From contig CM056580.1 in NCBI GenBank assembly GCA_029721435.1, positions 76,657,367 through 76,721,366 of the forward strand: DNA of 64,000 bases, read 5' to 3'. This stretch comes from Gymnothorax reevesii (Eukaryota; Chordata; Actinopteri; Anguilliformes; Muraenidae). Of this stretch, positions 44,109 to 56,318 are shown piece after piece. The translations under genes and the position numbers were made by a program. The notes under the pieces are model-generated. The model did no database searches, had not been told where the DNA came from, and saw nothing but the letters and a program-made list of their open reading frames with translations. How positions within the stretch are numbered: the first letter of the stretch is position 1; each line of letters starts with the position of its first letter.

Positions 44109-44293
44109 TTAACCCTTAGAGTGCTATATATAAGATATGAAAATCACATGCTGTTGAAAACCTGTCATGTGGCAACTTGTTTAAAAGAGCTCCTGAGCTC
44201 TTTTAAACAAGTTGCCACATGATAGATTTTCAACAGCTCAGGATAATGACATTTTTAATACCTTGAAAATTTATTCAGTGCTCTAAGGGTTAA
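44109..44293. mobile_element. TTAA-flanked hairpin MITE, piggyBac-like
   Basis: TTAA (44109-44112) then CCCTTAGAG at the left; CTCTAAGGG then TTAA (44290-44293) at the right. TTAA duplications with CCC-starting ends are the mark of piggyBac-type elements. The inside is a hairpin: 44150-44192 pairs with 44195-44237 with only two mismatches in 43 and a two-base loop. No coding frame. Confidence 0.75.
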
Positions 44294-46977
44294 ATGTAAC
44301 TTTTCTGATCCATAAAGACTTGTTTTTCATTTGGCATATACAAGTATATTTATATGCTAATGAAAACTGCTCTCCTGTGGTAGACATTTATAAGATCTGG
44401 ACCTTATCTTGGAACCTAAAATGGGCACAGGGCCTGGGTCTCAGAGGGCCCATCTCCAAACTGAAGCGTTCTCAAGATAGCATCTCCCAGCACGTCATTC
44501 CATTAGCAGCTCGAACATTACCCATGCCATAAAACACCATAAAACCCCAGCAGCGCTACGCAATAATGGGGTCTTGCTGACCAGACTTCATAAAGGTAAA
44601 ACCCAACCATACCTATAGACGTACTCACACACGCACACGTGCGCGCGAGCAGACACACGTGTTAATATGAATGACAGGGTTTAGCAGTGGGATCCTTTTT
44701 TGTCTGCATAAGCTAGCATGCACTCGATGTGGGAGAAAGCCTGATTTAAAGCATGTCTGAAGTACATCTTGACCAGATTTACCAAAGTGATGCCATAAAG
44801 CCAGTCGGACAAATGGGAACAAGTGGCGTTGAAATGGCGAGGCTTTGTTGCACTTTTGAATCAGCCTTTAATCTCAACTCAACAAATGGGAGTGACAAGC
44901 TCAAATGAACCGGCACAATTATCTTATTTTTATGGCACATAAAAATAACAGACTCGAGACAAAAAGAAAAGAAAGCAAGCTAAAATTCTCCCAGTAATAT
45001 TTCTGAAATGAAACCCTTCACAGTAAACCATACTAATGAGGATGTTGAATAATGATGATGTTGAAACCAGTAGTTATGAAAACATTCACTCAGTCGACCT
45101 CTGAAGAGAGACCCTGAGGTAGACGGACACACACTGCATTTGTGGAAAATAGAATCCATGTGCCATCACTCCTACTCTCGCAGCCTCTGCCCCCGCCTGC
45201 CATGGACATGGCCAGTCATCCTCAACAGCATCAATTTGTGATTTATGGAGTTAATTCACATGCATGTTAATGAACCAAATCACATCTAAAACACCGCTCT
45301 GTTAGTCCACGTTCTGACCAACCAGCCTATTTATACCGCCTTCATTCAAAAATCCTAGTTTGTCTCATTGGCTGTCTCTCCCTCCCATTCCCTTCTCTTC
45401 TTCTCTCACTGGGAACCCCGGGGGACTCGAAGGAACCCGTAAAACTCCAAGAAGAGACGCTTCCCTCACCCCGAGTCTCCTTACTTGGGGCTCCCCTGTA
45501 TCCTGCCCCGATCTCAAATCCATCCCGTCCTACATCAGCACAAATTCCCACGCATATCCAAATCAATAACTGTTGTAAACTACTATTTTAGGCAGGGTCT
45601 GGAATACATCATTAGGCAGTTAACCAAAAATAAGAATGGGTGGTATTGATATAAAAGCAAATATGTAAAGCGCATTATTGTCAGTACTTCTAAGGCATGA
45701 TGACAATTTTGCCCAATGACTACCAAGTTGAACACATCTGTGGACTAAACTCATGTTCAAAAATTTCAAAAGTAAAAAGAAACAACTGACCTGATTATGT
45801 GAGAGGGAAGGTCCACATATGATGTTGAAAGGACGGCAAAGGAGGGATAGAGAAGAAAGAAATAATCGAGTCAGTACATTAATTTTCTTTTTAGTTTCAC
45901 TGTTATGACAGCTGCAATTTCCTGTAACTGTCAGTGCAATTCTGTGACAAAAGAAACTGCATTAAACACAAGTTAAACAGGCAAGTGTTACAGCAACATG
46001 TTATGTTCCCTTTGCATTCTCAGTACAGACAGCATGTTAACGCAAAATCGAAGGTTGAGGAGGGAAAAAAAATCACCACGAAACTGCATCTTTTTTCAAA
46101 AAATTCATCGACGGAGCTTTTCCTGAGTGGCATTTCAAATTATTAAAAACGATACAGATGCAAATTATGCATAAATATGTTTTAGTAATTTAACACTCAT
46201 CACATAAGGGATTACATTAGCCAATCTAAAAGTAATTGCTTTTTTGACACGCTATAAACTAATTCCAGCATGAAGGCTTGTGATGCCAATCAGCTTTGGA
46301 TAAGACATCAAGGATCCTCTGCTTGAGCATATGCACAAACTCATCAATTAATTCAGCGGTGGGAATTCCTTAAAAAATCCAGATCTTAATTATTTGATTA
46401 AACGGAGTAATGATCTATTTAACAAAAAAAAAAAAAAGGCAAAATGATTGCTGGAAGGGAATCTTAAAATAGAGCCATAAGCTTAAAACATTCTGAAAAG
46501 GCAAGCCCTTCCCTTAAATGCATGTAAATAGGAATTATGACAGTTTGGGACCAGTTACTTCAGAAAATTGGGTGAGTGGCATGACTTCGTGAGCATGGCA
46601 TGGTGGAACTAATTTCAAGTCAAAGCTGTGTTTGGGTGGGTAGGGGGTGGTTGCTGCATGGTTGCTGTGGCCCGCTGCCCCTTAAGAACTCTCCTAAAGT
46701 AGGCCATGTACAGCTGGCGTCTAAAAATAGATCTCAGAACCATCTCTCTAACAGGCCTTGCTACCATTTGTATCCTGTCATGGCACCACCAGCAGCTCTG
46801 GATCTTGGCACCGGTTTCCTACAGTTTTCTACAACTGGAACGTTGTAAATAGCTGATTCGACCTGCCAGAGGATCAATGATAAAGCCCCATCCGTCAGGG
46901 AAATGGCATTGGTTCAATCAACCCCCATAAAAAATGTGATAGACCATGTAAAATTGTGACCATCCTCAACATTCATG
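44294..46977. other. Non-coding DNA, nothing recognised
   Basis: Includes an alternating purine-pyrimidine stretch near 44626-44647 and a complex region at about 46.2-46.9 kb. No supported gene. Confidence 0.45.
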
Positions 46978-47161
46978 CACTCCATCTGCAGTGGGTAGGT
47001 TAAGTCCTTCTACCCACTGCACGTTTTCGTACTATTTCATAATAATGGCCACTAGGTCACATGATCACAACCATTCAATCAGCGCACTCATCTTGCCTTA
47101 AAATTCAGAATCTATGACATCTTTTGTCATTGGCTCCGGGCGACCCACGTGATCAAACATT

Positions 47162-47564
47162 ATGGCTTCCTCTACGACAAGCGACGTTATGGACGTTTTG
47201 TTGAAAAATGTCGAGGAATAGTGTGTGGTATATGGCATATCGACAGTTTAAGAACCTACCAGATGGAAGCTATAAAGTCTGTGCTGCTGGGGAAAGATGT
47301 TCTCGTCTGTATGCCGACTGGCAGCGGCAAAACCTTGTATTTCAAAGGCCTGACTTTGGCGATTTCAACCGCTCGTGAGTCAGGCCTGTCACTTTTGTCA
47401 CCCTCGGGCCAGGCTGCAGATCCAGCCATGTAAGTCGTGTCTCCGTAGGTGACATTAATTAGCACCCAGGTTGCTCATTTGAGGAGCATCGGCATCACGG
47501 CGATCGATCTACATGCTGACAGTGACAACTTGGACCGGGTGTTGGAGACTGAGTCTGGGAACAG
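47162..47564 (+). pseudogene. RecQ-like DNA helicase N-terminal fragment (broken)
   Basis: RecQ helicases unwind DNA with ATP in repair and replication; a copy inside a transposon may serve the element. From ATG 47162 the frame reads MASSTTSDVMDVLLKNVEE and stops. One frame over it continues as DSLRTYQMEAIKSVLLGKDV and then VCMPTGSGKT, the Walker A box of RecQ proteins (codons at 47311-47334), which here has the family's usual Arg-x-x-Gln (motif 0) ahead of it. A further piece at about 47467-47564 (HLRSIGITAIDLHADSD) corresponds to the region before motif II. CATGTAAGT at about 47428 and CACCCAG at about 47468 could be splice sites, as could CAG/GTTTGT at 47564. The rest of the helicase is missing. 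The RecQ call rests on motif 0 plus Walker A. Confidence 0.65.
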
Positions 47565-47961
47565 GTTTGTAAATCTGTTATAATAATTGTCTAGATCTAT
47601 AAGTATCATCTTAAAATTCAGTTCAGGCCGTGAAGTGACAGTCTAATTATCCTGATTTAAACAGGGCTCAATTTGGGTCATGATTACGCCAGCGAAATAA
47701 GCCCTCGGTTTGAGCCTTACTCGCTAGCAAGCTAGTTGGCTACCTAGCTAATAATAAGATAGCTAGCGAGCCAAAGTGATGCCAAGCTGTGTGTCATAAT
47801 TAGCGCACCATTGTATTTCGCTACATGGCCAACTAGCAAGCAGGCTTAAAGGCTACAGTTCGCTCACAATTGAATACTCGCGAGCCAGCTGTTTTGCTAG
47901 AGACATCGATAACTTTAATATTTTAGCTAGCATGCCAATGTTACGTTATTTAACTTCCTAG

Positions 47962-48021
47962 AGTCGCTTTCACACCGGACGCGAAATGAATTTTTCGCAC
48001 GACAGATTACATTCCAAGTCT
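47962..48021 (+). mobile_element. Palindromic MITE, copy 3 (half only)
   Basis: The sequence from GTCGCTTTCACACCGGACGC through CGACAGATTACATTC matches one arm of the copies at 35.8 and 63.4 kb. The second arm is absent or scrambled. It lies inside the RecQ-bearing element. Confidence 0.6.
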
Positions 48022-48217
48022 TATATCGCACTGACATACCACGCGGAAGCATGAAAGCCCTTCGGCACAACGGTATATCCTTTTTTTGGGAGTATTTTCT
48101 GCAATGATCATCGCGGATTGTTTACCGTTTACATGTTGCTTCCGCTATTCCGTCTGCTGCTGGCGACGCATTTGTAAGCTCGGCGCTGATTGGTCCTCAG
48201 TCGTCGTCGACTTGCGG

Positions 48218-48234
48218 TTGCCACCTGGTGGCCA
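48218..48234 (-). promoter_or_regulatory. CTCF-like core motif at a terminal repeat
   Basis: Minus strand GGCCACCAGGTGGCAAC fits the CTCF core. It lies at the inner edge of the right terminal repeat of the 47-48.3 kb element; the left repeat has a mutated equivalent (CCACTAGGT). Confidence 0.2.
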
Positions 48235-48302
48235 TTATTATAAAAGAGTACGAAAGTGTGCAGTGGGTAGAAGGACTTAACCTACCCACTGCAGATGGAG
48301 TG

Positions 48303-48890
48303 TACACCTTTCAAAAAAAAAAAGTCACATTTTCAAACGCTAGCTTCTATTTCACAATTTTTCTCCCCCTCTCTCCGACATGATTTAATCCAACCATCTG
48401 CAATAGAGTTTTCCTGGAGAGCATCTTAAAAACCCAAACCCGTAGATGGTGATATCACCAGAAATAACCCTTGCGATAAATAAAACAACAACCACATTGT
48501 TGAGCTAAGTATGTTCATTTCTAACAATACAACATATACAACATAAATACATCCGCACTACGCGAGGAAAAAAGAAAAAGAGGATAGATTGATGGCAGGC
48601 CTTCTGGCCAAAAAGGGACTTAAGGTTCAGACATGACCGTGACTTCTGCAGAGGGCATTGGGCACTTTCCCTAAGGGTTGCTCGACAGTTGCGTTCTGTG
48701 GAAAAATAATATATATGGTCTTGTTTTTCTCCCTCTCGCCTCAGCACTGATCAACATCCCTCCATCCATCCATGACTGGAATTGGAAATAGCCCCATGGC
48801 AAATTCTGTGTTCCATATACAATAAGAGAAAGCACTTATAACTGGAATTCACTGAGATCCATTCAAGGTAAAAAAAAAAAAAACAAAAAC
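48303..48890. other. Non-coding DNA, nothing recognised
   Basis: No supported feature apart from an A-run at 48871-48883 just before the solo LTR. Confidence 0.5.
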
Positions 48891-50136
48891 AATAGTGTTG
48901 TGATTCTGGATTATGCTCATGTCTTCTTTAAGTTCTGTGCCTGGCTTTGCCATGTTTATGGATTTCTGTGTTTAGTGACCATTGCTCTGACTGACCATTC
49001 TTAGGATTATGTATTGTATTTTGGTAGTTTGGATTTCCTTGTTTTATTATTTTTCATGTTTAGATCATTAGTTATCTTGCCATGTTTTCCTTTCCATGCA
49101 TTGCACTTCGTCTACCCTGTCTTGTCTTATGTAGGTCTTTGCCCACGGTCCCTAGTCTTGCGTGCCACTCATTCGGGTGATATATTGGATTCTGGGTTTC
49201 AACCTTCTTTCATTATCTCGTGTGCTTCCTTCCTCTCTCTTTTACTATCTACTAATCCATACTAACAGTTTGTTGTTTTTGATAATTACTAACTCATATT
49301 AACATTGTATATTTTTACTAATTTACTAACATGCACTCGTGATTGTACAGCTGCACATACTAATTGACTAACGATCTCTCAGCAGTCGCCCAATTCTAGT
49401 CTCCGCCTCCTTGCCTATCCCTGATTATCTCTGCTGCAGCTTCTGTGGTTCTCCACTTACACTTTATGCTTTCCTTTTCTTTAAACTATGCACTTTAGTA
49501 CTCCTTAACGGGAGCTGTTGTTTTGTACATAGGTTTGTCTTGTGATCCCTGTCTGCGTTTTGGCTTTGGCCAGATTCATGTAATTAGATTATTCCTCATG
49601 TGTCACTCCTGATTATTTGTATCATTGATTGCACCTGTTTCTCCCTGGTCATGTGTTCACCCCGGATGTGTATTTAAGCTGTCTGTTCAAGCACTTCCAG
49701 TGTCAGATTGTTTTCCCTAGTCTTCTTGTGTTATGTTTCTCGCCTTGATTACTCAGTGTTTATCTTTCTGACTGGATTGTCCGACTTTCAATTTTTGCCT
49801 TTGTGATTTTGGATTATCGTTGCATCTGTGTGTTTTGACCATTTTCTGCCCGACTACGAGATCTGTTTGCTGCCCTGGTAACGGTTCGGATTACGTCCTG
49901 TGGATTCTGGCTTTGCTTCTTTGATAGAACTATTCCTGTGAACCAGACCCATTTCTGTCCGACTACGATTACTGTGATTGCTGCCCTGGTTTTTGATTCT
50001 ATGTTTGCCCAACTGGATTTTGACTTTTGGATTGTGGACTCTGTACTTTTGCCTTCTGCCCTGCGGGGGTCCTCCACCTTTATTAATAAAACAAGCTCTA
50101 CTGCATTTCCTGGTTCTCGCGACTGGTAGCACATAG
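48891..50136 (+). mobile_element. Solo LTR related to the young retrotransposon
   Basis: Starts TGTTGTGATTCTGG (48896) and ends near GGTAGCA (50131), about 1,236 bp. The flanks AATAG and CATAG match at 4 of 5 bases. It keeps the LTR order, including ATTTAAG as a TATA equivalent (49673) and GTCAGATTGT at the predicted RNA start. It also holds a U3 segment of about 130 bp that the young LTRs lack. It belongs to the same subfamily as the copy at 36.6 kb, in opposite orientation. Confidence 0.85.
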
Positions 50137-51339
50137 TGCAAAGGGGTTGGATTTAATCACAATTAATCATAAGTGTGTTTTGGGTGAAACATGAAATAAA
50201 CCAGAGTGTCTTTTCCTTTTTGCTTTAAAAGCCAGGTGGGCTTGTATCTTGGAGAATAGCCATTACCAGGGCGGATTTTCTGAGTAGCAGGGAAAAAAAC
50301 CTCTTCTCAGAAGCAGAATGAGGTCAGCTTATGCACAAAGGGAAAGCGCAGGAGCAAACCAGTACTTTCAGTATGGAAACCTGATCACAGTGATCTCCGA
50401 AAATGTAATTAAAAATATTTTCACATATTGCTCAAAATTAGTTTAATCATGTCCAGATGTTAAAAATCATAATAGTGAATCCCCAGGGCTGCATCTGAAT
50501 TACATGACAACTTGTGGATAAAACGAGCAAAAGAAGAAAAAAAAGATTTTAATTCAGGGTCGCCAGTAACAATAAAATAAATAAATTTGCCATTGTGGAG
50601 AGCAACAGAGAAGTTAAAATGAGTGAGAAAAACAGCTAGCAAGGAAGAAACAAAACTAATGTTATTTTGATTACTATACTGTGACCCCTTGAATAATATC
50701 CAACAGAAGTGAAAGGAACTTGCTTCCACTTGTCTGACAACTGAAGGTCGAGTCCGAAGAAATTATATGGAAGAAATTCAGATTAATTATAGACGATCAC
50801 AACAATGTCATCCATTGCACTTTTGCGGCTACTTAAGTGCCACTTTTAGGGCTACTTCATTTGTCAGCCAAACTCTAAGTAATACTTCAAAGATTCAACT
50901 CCTGAAGCTGCTCATTGGAGGAAGTTTTTCAATAATTAAACTTGTATATCTAGACTAATTCATTTTCACTTATTCCCTGATCTTTTTTTTTTTTAAGACC
51001 ATAAAATTTGTCAGATCAGTATGTACTTGCATCTTCATATGTAAGGATTTGCAATAAAAACAATTCGTTGAAACACTGTCAGCCTTGTCTTTATAATATA
51101 TTAAATTTCTCACTTCAGTCACGCTTGTGTAAAACTGACGCACTTTTCCCCACAGGAAAAACTGAAAAATTCAGAATACACCAAAATGCACCTCAGGAAG
51201 CTCTGAATTCCAAAATTTTCCTGGGGAGCATTCCCCTGGACCCCTACCCTTTGGCTCTCGCACTATTCCACCATCATGGACCCCTTGTCAGCCAAAAGGA
51301 CCTCCTGTTCAATTTCTTTTCCACATCACTGCTGGGTGT
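50137..51339. other. Non-coding DNA, nothing recognised
   Basis: No supported gene or repeat. Confidence 0.45.
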
Positions 51340-51908
51340 AAGATAGAGGCCTATATGTTACGATCATCCAGCAAAATAGCAACAAAAAAAGTTAACATGA
51401 AGAGCCGGCATCACCAGTGGACAATAGTATCCATGCACCATCACATCAGTAGTAAAAGAGTGCAGGTACTAGACTGGCCTGCCTGTAGTCCAGACCTGTC
51501 TCCGATTGAAAATGTGTGGTGCATTATGAAGTGTAAAATACGACAACGGAGACCCCGGACTGTTGAACAACTTAAGCTGTACATCAAGCAAGAATGGGAA
51601 AGAGTTCCACCTGAAAAGCTTCAAAAATTGGTCCCCTCAGTTCCCAAACGTTTACTGAGTGTTGTTAAAAGGAAAGGCGATGTAACACAGTGGTAAAAAG
51701 GCCCCTGTGACAACTTTTTTGCAATGTGTTGCTGCCTTTAAATTCTAAGTTAATGATTATTTGCAAAAAAATAATCAAGTTTCTCAGTTTGAACATTAAA
51801 CATCTTGTCTTTGCAGTGTATTCAATTGAATATAAGTTGAAAAGGATTTGCAAATCATTGTATTCTGTTTTTATCTACGGTTTACACAATGTGCCAACTT
51901 CACTGGTC
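51340..51908 (+). mobile_element. 5'-truncated Tc1-like transposon
   Basis: Only the 3' part of the gene and the right terminal region remain. The right end (TTTGCAAATCATTGTATTCTG to CAATGTGCCAACTTCACTGG) matches, in reverse, the element that begins at 63609. The left end is missing. Confidence 0.75.
51440..51696 (+). pseudogene. Tc1-like transposase C-terminal fragment
   Basis: The frame reads KRVQVLDWPACSPDLSPIEN, which includes the second catalytic Asp and the motif around the third acidic residue (SPIENVW). It continues through KCKIRQRRPRTVEQLKLYIK and ends VVKRKGDVTQW, stop TAA 51694-51696. This stretch is open and well preserved, but everything upstream is lost or unrecognisable, so it cannot be functional. 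Confidence 0.85.
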
Positions 51909-54900
51909 TTGTGTTTTGTACATCTTTTGGCTAGATCTATGGCAGCCCCAAGAACCATATGATTAAATGATTTAAAATTTGGCACGCTGATTGGGGATAA
52001 TATCCTGATTCTTTTAACCAAGTTTCATGTCACTGCCTTGAGAATTCTAGTGCCACCAATGAGTCTAAATAGGAGGTGCATTTATCCATGTAACTTCTGA
52101 ACTATGTCCCCAATCTTCAAAAATAGGGTACCATCGGTTTCTTTGGATAAAAGAAACACACTCAATAATGTTAATTTCCACCATATTGGATTTTAATGTG
52201 CCTATTCAGACATAGTTGAACAGAACAGCCAATTCAAGTAACCTTTAATATACACCATCTTGCAGTGACTATTAGGTGCGGTCATTTTCCCTCCATATCC
52301 TTTGTACCCTCCTGTTGTGTGCGCCAAGGAACACACCCACATGTGCGTAAAAGAAACAATCCAACTTCATTTCCATGATTTTCCCCTGTTCTAATTTTAG
52401 TATTTTAGTTTGGATGAATGCTCATATATTCAATTAATTCTTTTTTATTCATCCCAGTCATTTGATCTGCTTATCATTTGGATAAAGGCTTGACTCTTCC
52501 ACCTCAAACAACTCGCGCGATTTGTGAAATTATTGGGGGTTTTTTTTTTTTAATTAAATATTAAAATGTGTGATAATACGTTAAAAGGTAATTTATGACA
52601 CTGATTTATTTTATGAAACTGATTACATTGATATAACACTTGCATACCAACGATTATGAAGATATAGAAGTATACCCCTCCCCCAACAGTCATTGGTACC
52701 CTGAGTGAAGACTGTTGAGGCGAATGCATCTTAACCCATCTTCATTATTATTTTAGTGGCACATCAATTGCAATACTAGAAATACACTTCTATACCACCA
52801 TCCAAAATCCTCAAATGCAAATTAAATTATGTTTTTGGAGCAAAGCAGCTACAAAACTGTACTAAAAGTATACTGCCAAAACTAATAAAAGAGTTTTTAA
52901 TTAGCGCAGGCCTACTTAATATGATACAATTTCTGAAATGAGTCTCAATTTCACCTGAAATCTATAAAGTTGGGATGAACTGATGCTACTAATCTACGCA
53001 AAGCAATAACTACAATGTTTTCCTCTTAGGATTCATAATCGTAGTCAGTTGTTTCATGTTACAGCCTCAGAGAGCTTTAGCCTTGTCGCCCCTCCCTCTC
53101 CCAACTGTCAGCTACTCTTCCTCTCAGCACTTCCCTACTCTTCCTTCAGTCCATAGCCCTTCCTCCAGCCTGCATAATGTGAAGAGACTTTTTGTGAAAG
53201 ACAGACAAGGTGGAAGCCGACGTGTTCGGGCTGCAGTGTCAGCAGACTTCAGCGTGGTGAGGCTAAACCGCTATGCCAAACCTATCACGAACAAGCAGCC
53301 ATTCCACCACACTGCTGCTCAAAGTAATTACCTCTCCGGCGTGTCTACTCACTGGGCCATGATCCAACCAGGACTCACACTCTGAAGAGGAGGAGGAGCA
53401 GGCTGTCCGGGCAGAGGGCGCGCACATCACCGTTTGTCAGGCGCATCATTGAGTATTCATAAACCCCATTAGGAGCCCAGTTTGTTATTCTCTGCTCTTA
53501 ACCACCACAGTTCAAGGGAAGTTGAAAAAGAGGACCTGCAAAATTAATGGCATAAATGCACAAGCCCGCGTGATCGGCTTACGCTTGGCTAAATTAGTCT
53601 TATATTATTGTGTTCCTTCAGCCGAATTCACTTTTAATGAGCAATTTTCCATTTCTTTGTCACTTGACACACTTCTCATTCTGCTTTGTCTCCGGTACAA
53701 AATGGAGCACTAAAAACAGATATGTGTCTCATTAGGTAACTAAATCTGCTGGTCCCAATGCAATTTGAAAAGTCTGTGCTATTATCCTCAGTGCCACAAT
53801 GGCCAGCGCAGTAAAGGCAATTGCCCTCCTCGGGTTTCTGACTGGGAACACCTGGGATTAGTGCTAAATGACTCGCTGCACCACTCCTGATGTGGGGACA
53901 GCTGGCAGACACGACGGCAGGCGTGGAGCACGAGCGTGAACGGTGCTTTGCACGCTGCCACAGGGATTTTGCTTGTTCTTGTACGCAGCCATCCTGCTCT
54001 GAAACAGAGCTGAATTTCCCTCTCTCCGCTGGGGCCTTCTCTTCTCTGCACAGACCATCAGCCAGGTATGAGAGGATGGCCCTTCTGAGGGGTCTAATTG
54101 CTGAATGTGTGTACAGTGAGACAGTATTAACAAGGCTCCGACCAGTTCCAGGACAAAGAACAACTGGGTCAATCCGCATTTAGCCCATTCCAGCGTACAT
54201 CCAATGCCTCTCTAAACAAATTCTGTTAAATGCCGCTCCGGTTAGGGGAAACTCCCAGTTGTGATCAATTTGCTTATAAATGTTGTGCATTGGAACAGGG
54301 GCAATAGCGGACAACCTTACCACAAATGTTGCTATTTGTAACAAAACAACATTAATGGCAGGCTAGCCAATGAATGTTCATTTCTGTTATATCAGCCATT
54401 TCGGAATCAACATATGCAGCTGTAATGTCATCCTCTGCGGCGCAACGCAATTTGTACGTCATTCGAAATGAGCAAATTACATTCGAAACACATACTCAGA
54501 CCATTTCACTGAAGGCAATCACGAGAATAAAGACATGATATTGGAATGACACACACACACAAAGCTTTCCCCATATCACCTGCCCGCATCTGATGCACTG
54601 AATTGAAAAGGGCAAAGTCTCATTCCAATTGGTGGTAATAATTCAGTAACACCGTGTCTCTGCTGTTTCTAAAGCCATTCGGGACCAGTGTTGCAGAAAA
54701 AAAAAGAAAAAGGGAAAGTACTGAAAGTAGGCAATTACAAAGAGAGGCACAGAGAGGGTTTGTCATGTACCACTGTCCCCAGTATCTCCGTAAAGATTAG
54801 CTCTGTTGTAGAGAATGCCCCTGAGACACGTAAGGAGCAGAAAGTGGCTTTGCTCGATTTGCAGAAGATGTACCAGAGATAATACCTCACCTTGCTAACA

Positions 54901-56318
54901 GAGGAGAAATGACCGCTGAGCCTGCATTAAAAGGATTAAAAAGCACATGGCCAAACCCCCTTTGATAGACCCAATCAGGAGTGAAAAAGATGCTCAGTGT
55001 TCAATTACAACCATCAGTGACATGAACCGTGTGGACTTGAAGAAAAAAGTGGAAATGGTACATCTGATATCTGCTTTTAACAAAATTCATTTTTTAAAAA
55101 TTAAAATCATAAACTTGCGTTGTTAGAGAATTATGAAGCAGTTTATATCTGATGAATTGTGTTCAGTTCCCAAAAATACAGGTATGAAGTGCTACTAAAC
55201 CATTGTTGGCCAGTCATTTTAGATGTCAATCTCCACCTCCAATTGCAAGTGATAGCAATTGGTAGCTTGTGATTTCCTTAACATTCAAACACTTCTTTTT
55301 ATTTGAATCACTTGTGGGAACAGACATTTACTTGATAAAAATGTTCCCTTTTTTCACCTCACAATCACTGCTATAAGAATGATCTTTTCTTGACATAAAA
55401 GCAATCAGCACCTAATTAAAATAGTCCATAAGCTTGTGCTTGTAATTAACGGTGTAATCACGAAACAGCATTTTTTTTAACCTTGTCGCATAAAAATAAC
55501 ACAAAAAGAGAAAGCCCAATGACAAAACAAATCAGTGTTACCAAGTGAACCAACTCAGAGTTCACCTCAATTTCCTGTTCAAGAAAAGCTGCTACCCAAT
55601 AGGTCATGTACTTCATTTGACTCGGTAAAAACAGCAATCAATAATACTGCGTTACTAAACTATGAACAGGACATGCAGTTCCTCCAAATTCTTTAAAGCA
55701 AAAATAGATATAAGTTCACCTCCGTGTCCACAGACAAGTAAGTGGAAGAACATACGGCACAGCCATTGAATGGAATTCAATCACGACGACTATTTTGAAA
55801 AAAACATTTCAAATGGTTTCCAATATTTGTGTAATGGCAGCTCAGACCTATTTTAGTTTCACCCCATGTGTACATTCTTTCTTCAACTTTTTCAGCATGG
55901 CAGGCGATGTAAAATGTTGAGTGAGGATATCAAAAGCTTGACAAACAAGATGAAGTAGAACGTTTGACCTGAGTAGTTTTTAATTGCTCCTGTTTGCCAG
56001 TCTCTCGGGCCCTGTATTATAAACATGACCAGACACTGTGTCAACATTGCTGAACATGTCATCTGTCGCAACAATATGTCGCCTCAGAAGGCAGTTCTTG
56101 TTTTAAATGACAGGAAGGATAATTAATTTTAAATGGGCCTTTATGAGTTCAACGGCTCTCCTGTCTGAGACAACAGAAGCGAAACTGAGAAGCCTGTTAC
56201 ATCAGCTCAACAAGTCTTGTTAGGTTGCATATCTCAAGTGCATAACATAAAATTGCGTCAATGGAAACCCACGTGGACAATAACTTGTCTGCTGAGCACA
56301 AATAAACCAACATGAACA
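51909..56318. other. Non-coding DNA with a candidate conserved block
   Basis: Over 4 kb without a supported gene. The 53.38-54.32 kb part is the most complex and GC-balanced long stretch of the window. It includes TGAGTATTCATAAACCCC and CATTAGGAGCCCAGTTTGTT, and overlapping open frames of up to 167 codons without domain character. It is a prime candidate for a conserved regulatory block. Small (AC)n at about 54549-54561. Confidence 0.4.

Larger units (their letters stand above)
46978..48302 (+). mobile_element. Inverted-repeat element carrying a RecQ-like helicase fragment
   Basis: The first about 80 bp (CACTCCATCTGCAGTGGG...) return in reverse complement at the end. The outer 45 bp are identical and the next 36 have about five differences. 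Each terminal repeat contains its own 12-bp stem (TGCAGTGGGTAG against CTACCCACTGCA). The inside holds a broken RecQ-like gene near the left end and half of a palindromic MITE. No clear target duplication or transposase was found, so the class is unknown. It could be a non-autonomous copy of a larger element that carries a helicase. Confidence 0.7.

Noticed and set aside
53676..54179. Minus-strand open frame of 167 codons
   Set aside because: Several long frames overlap here on both strands, a sign of GC-balanced non-coding DNA; no conserved domain seen.
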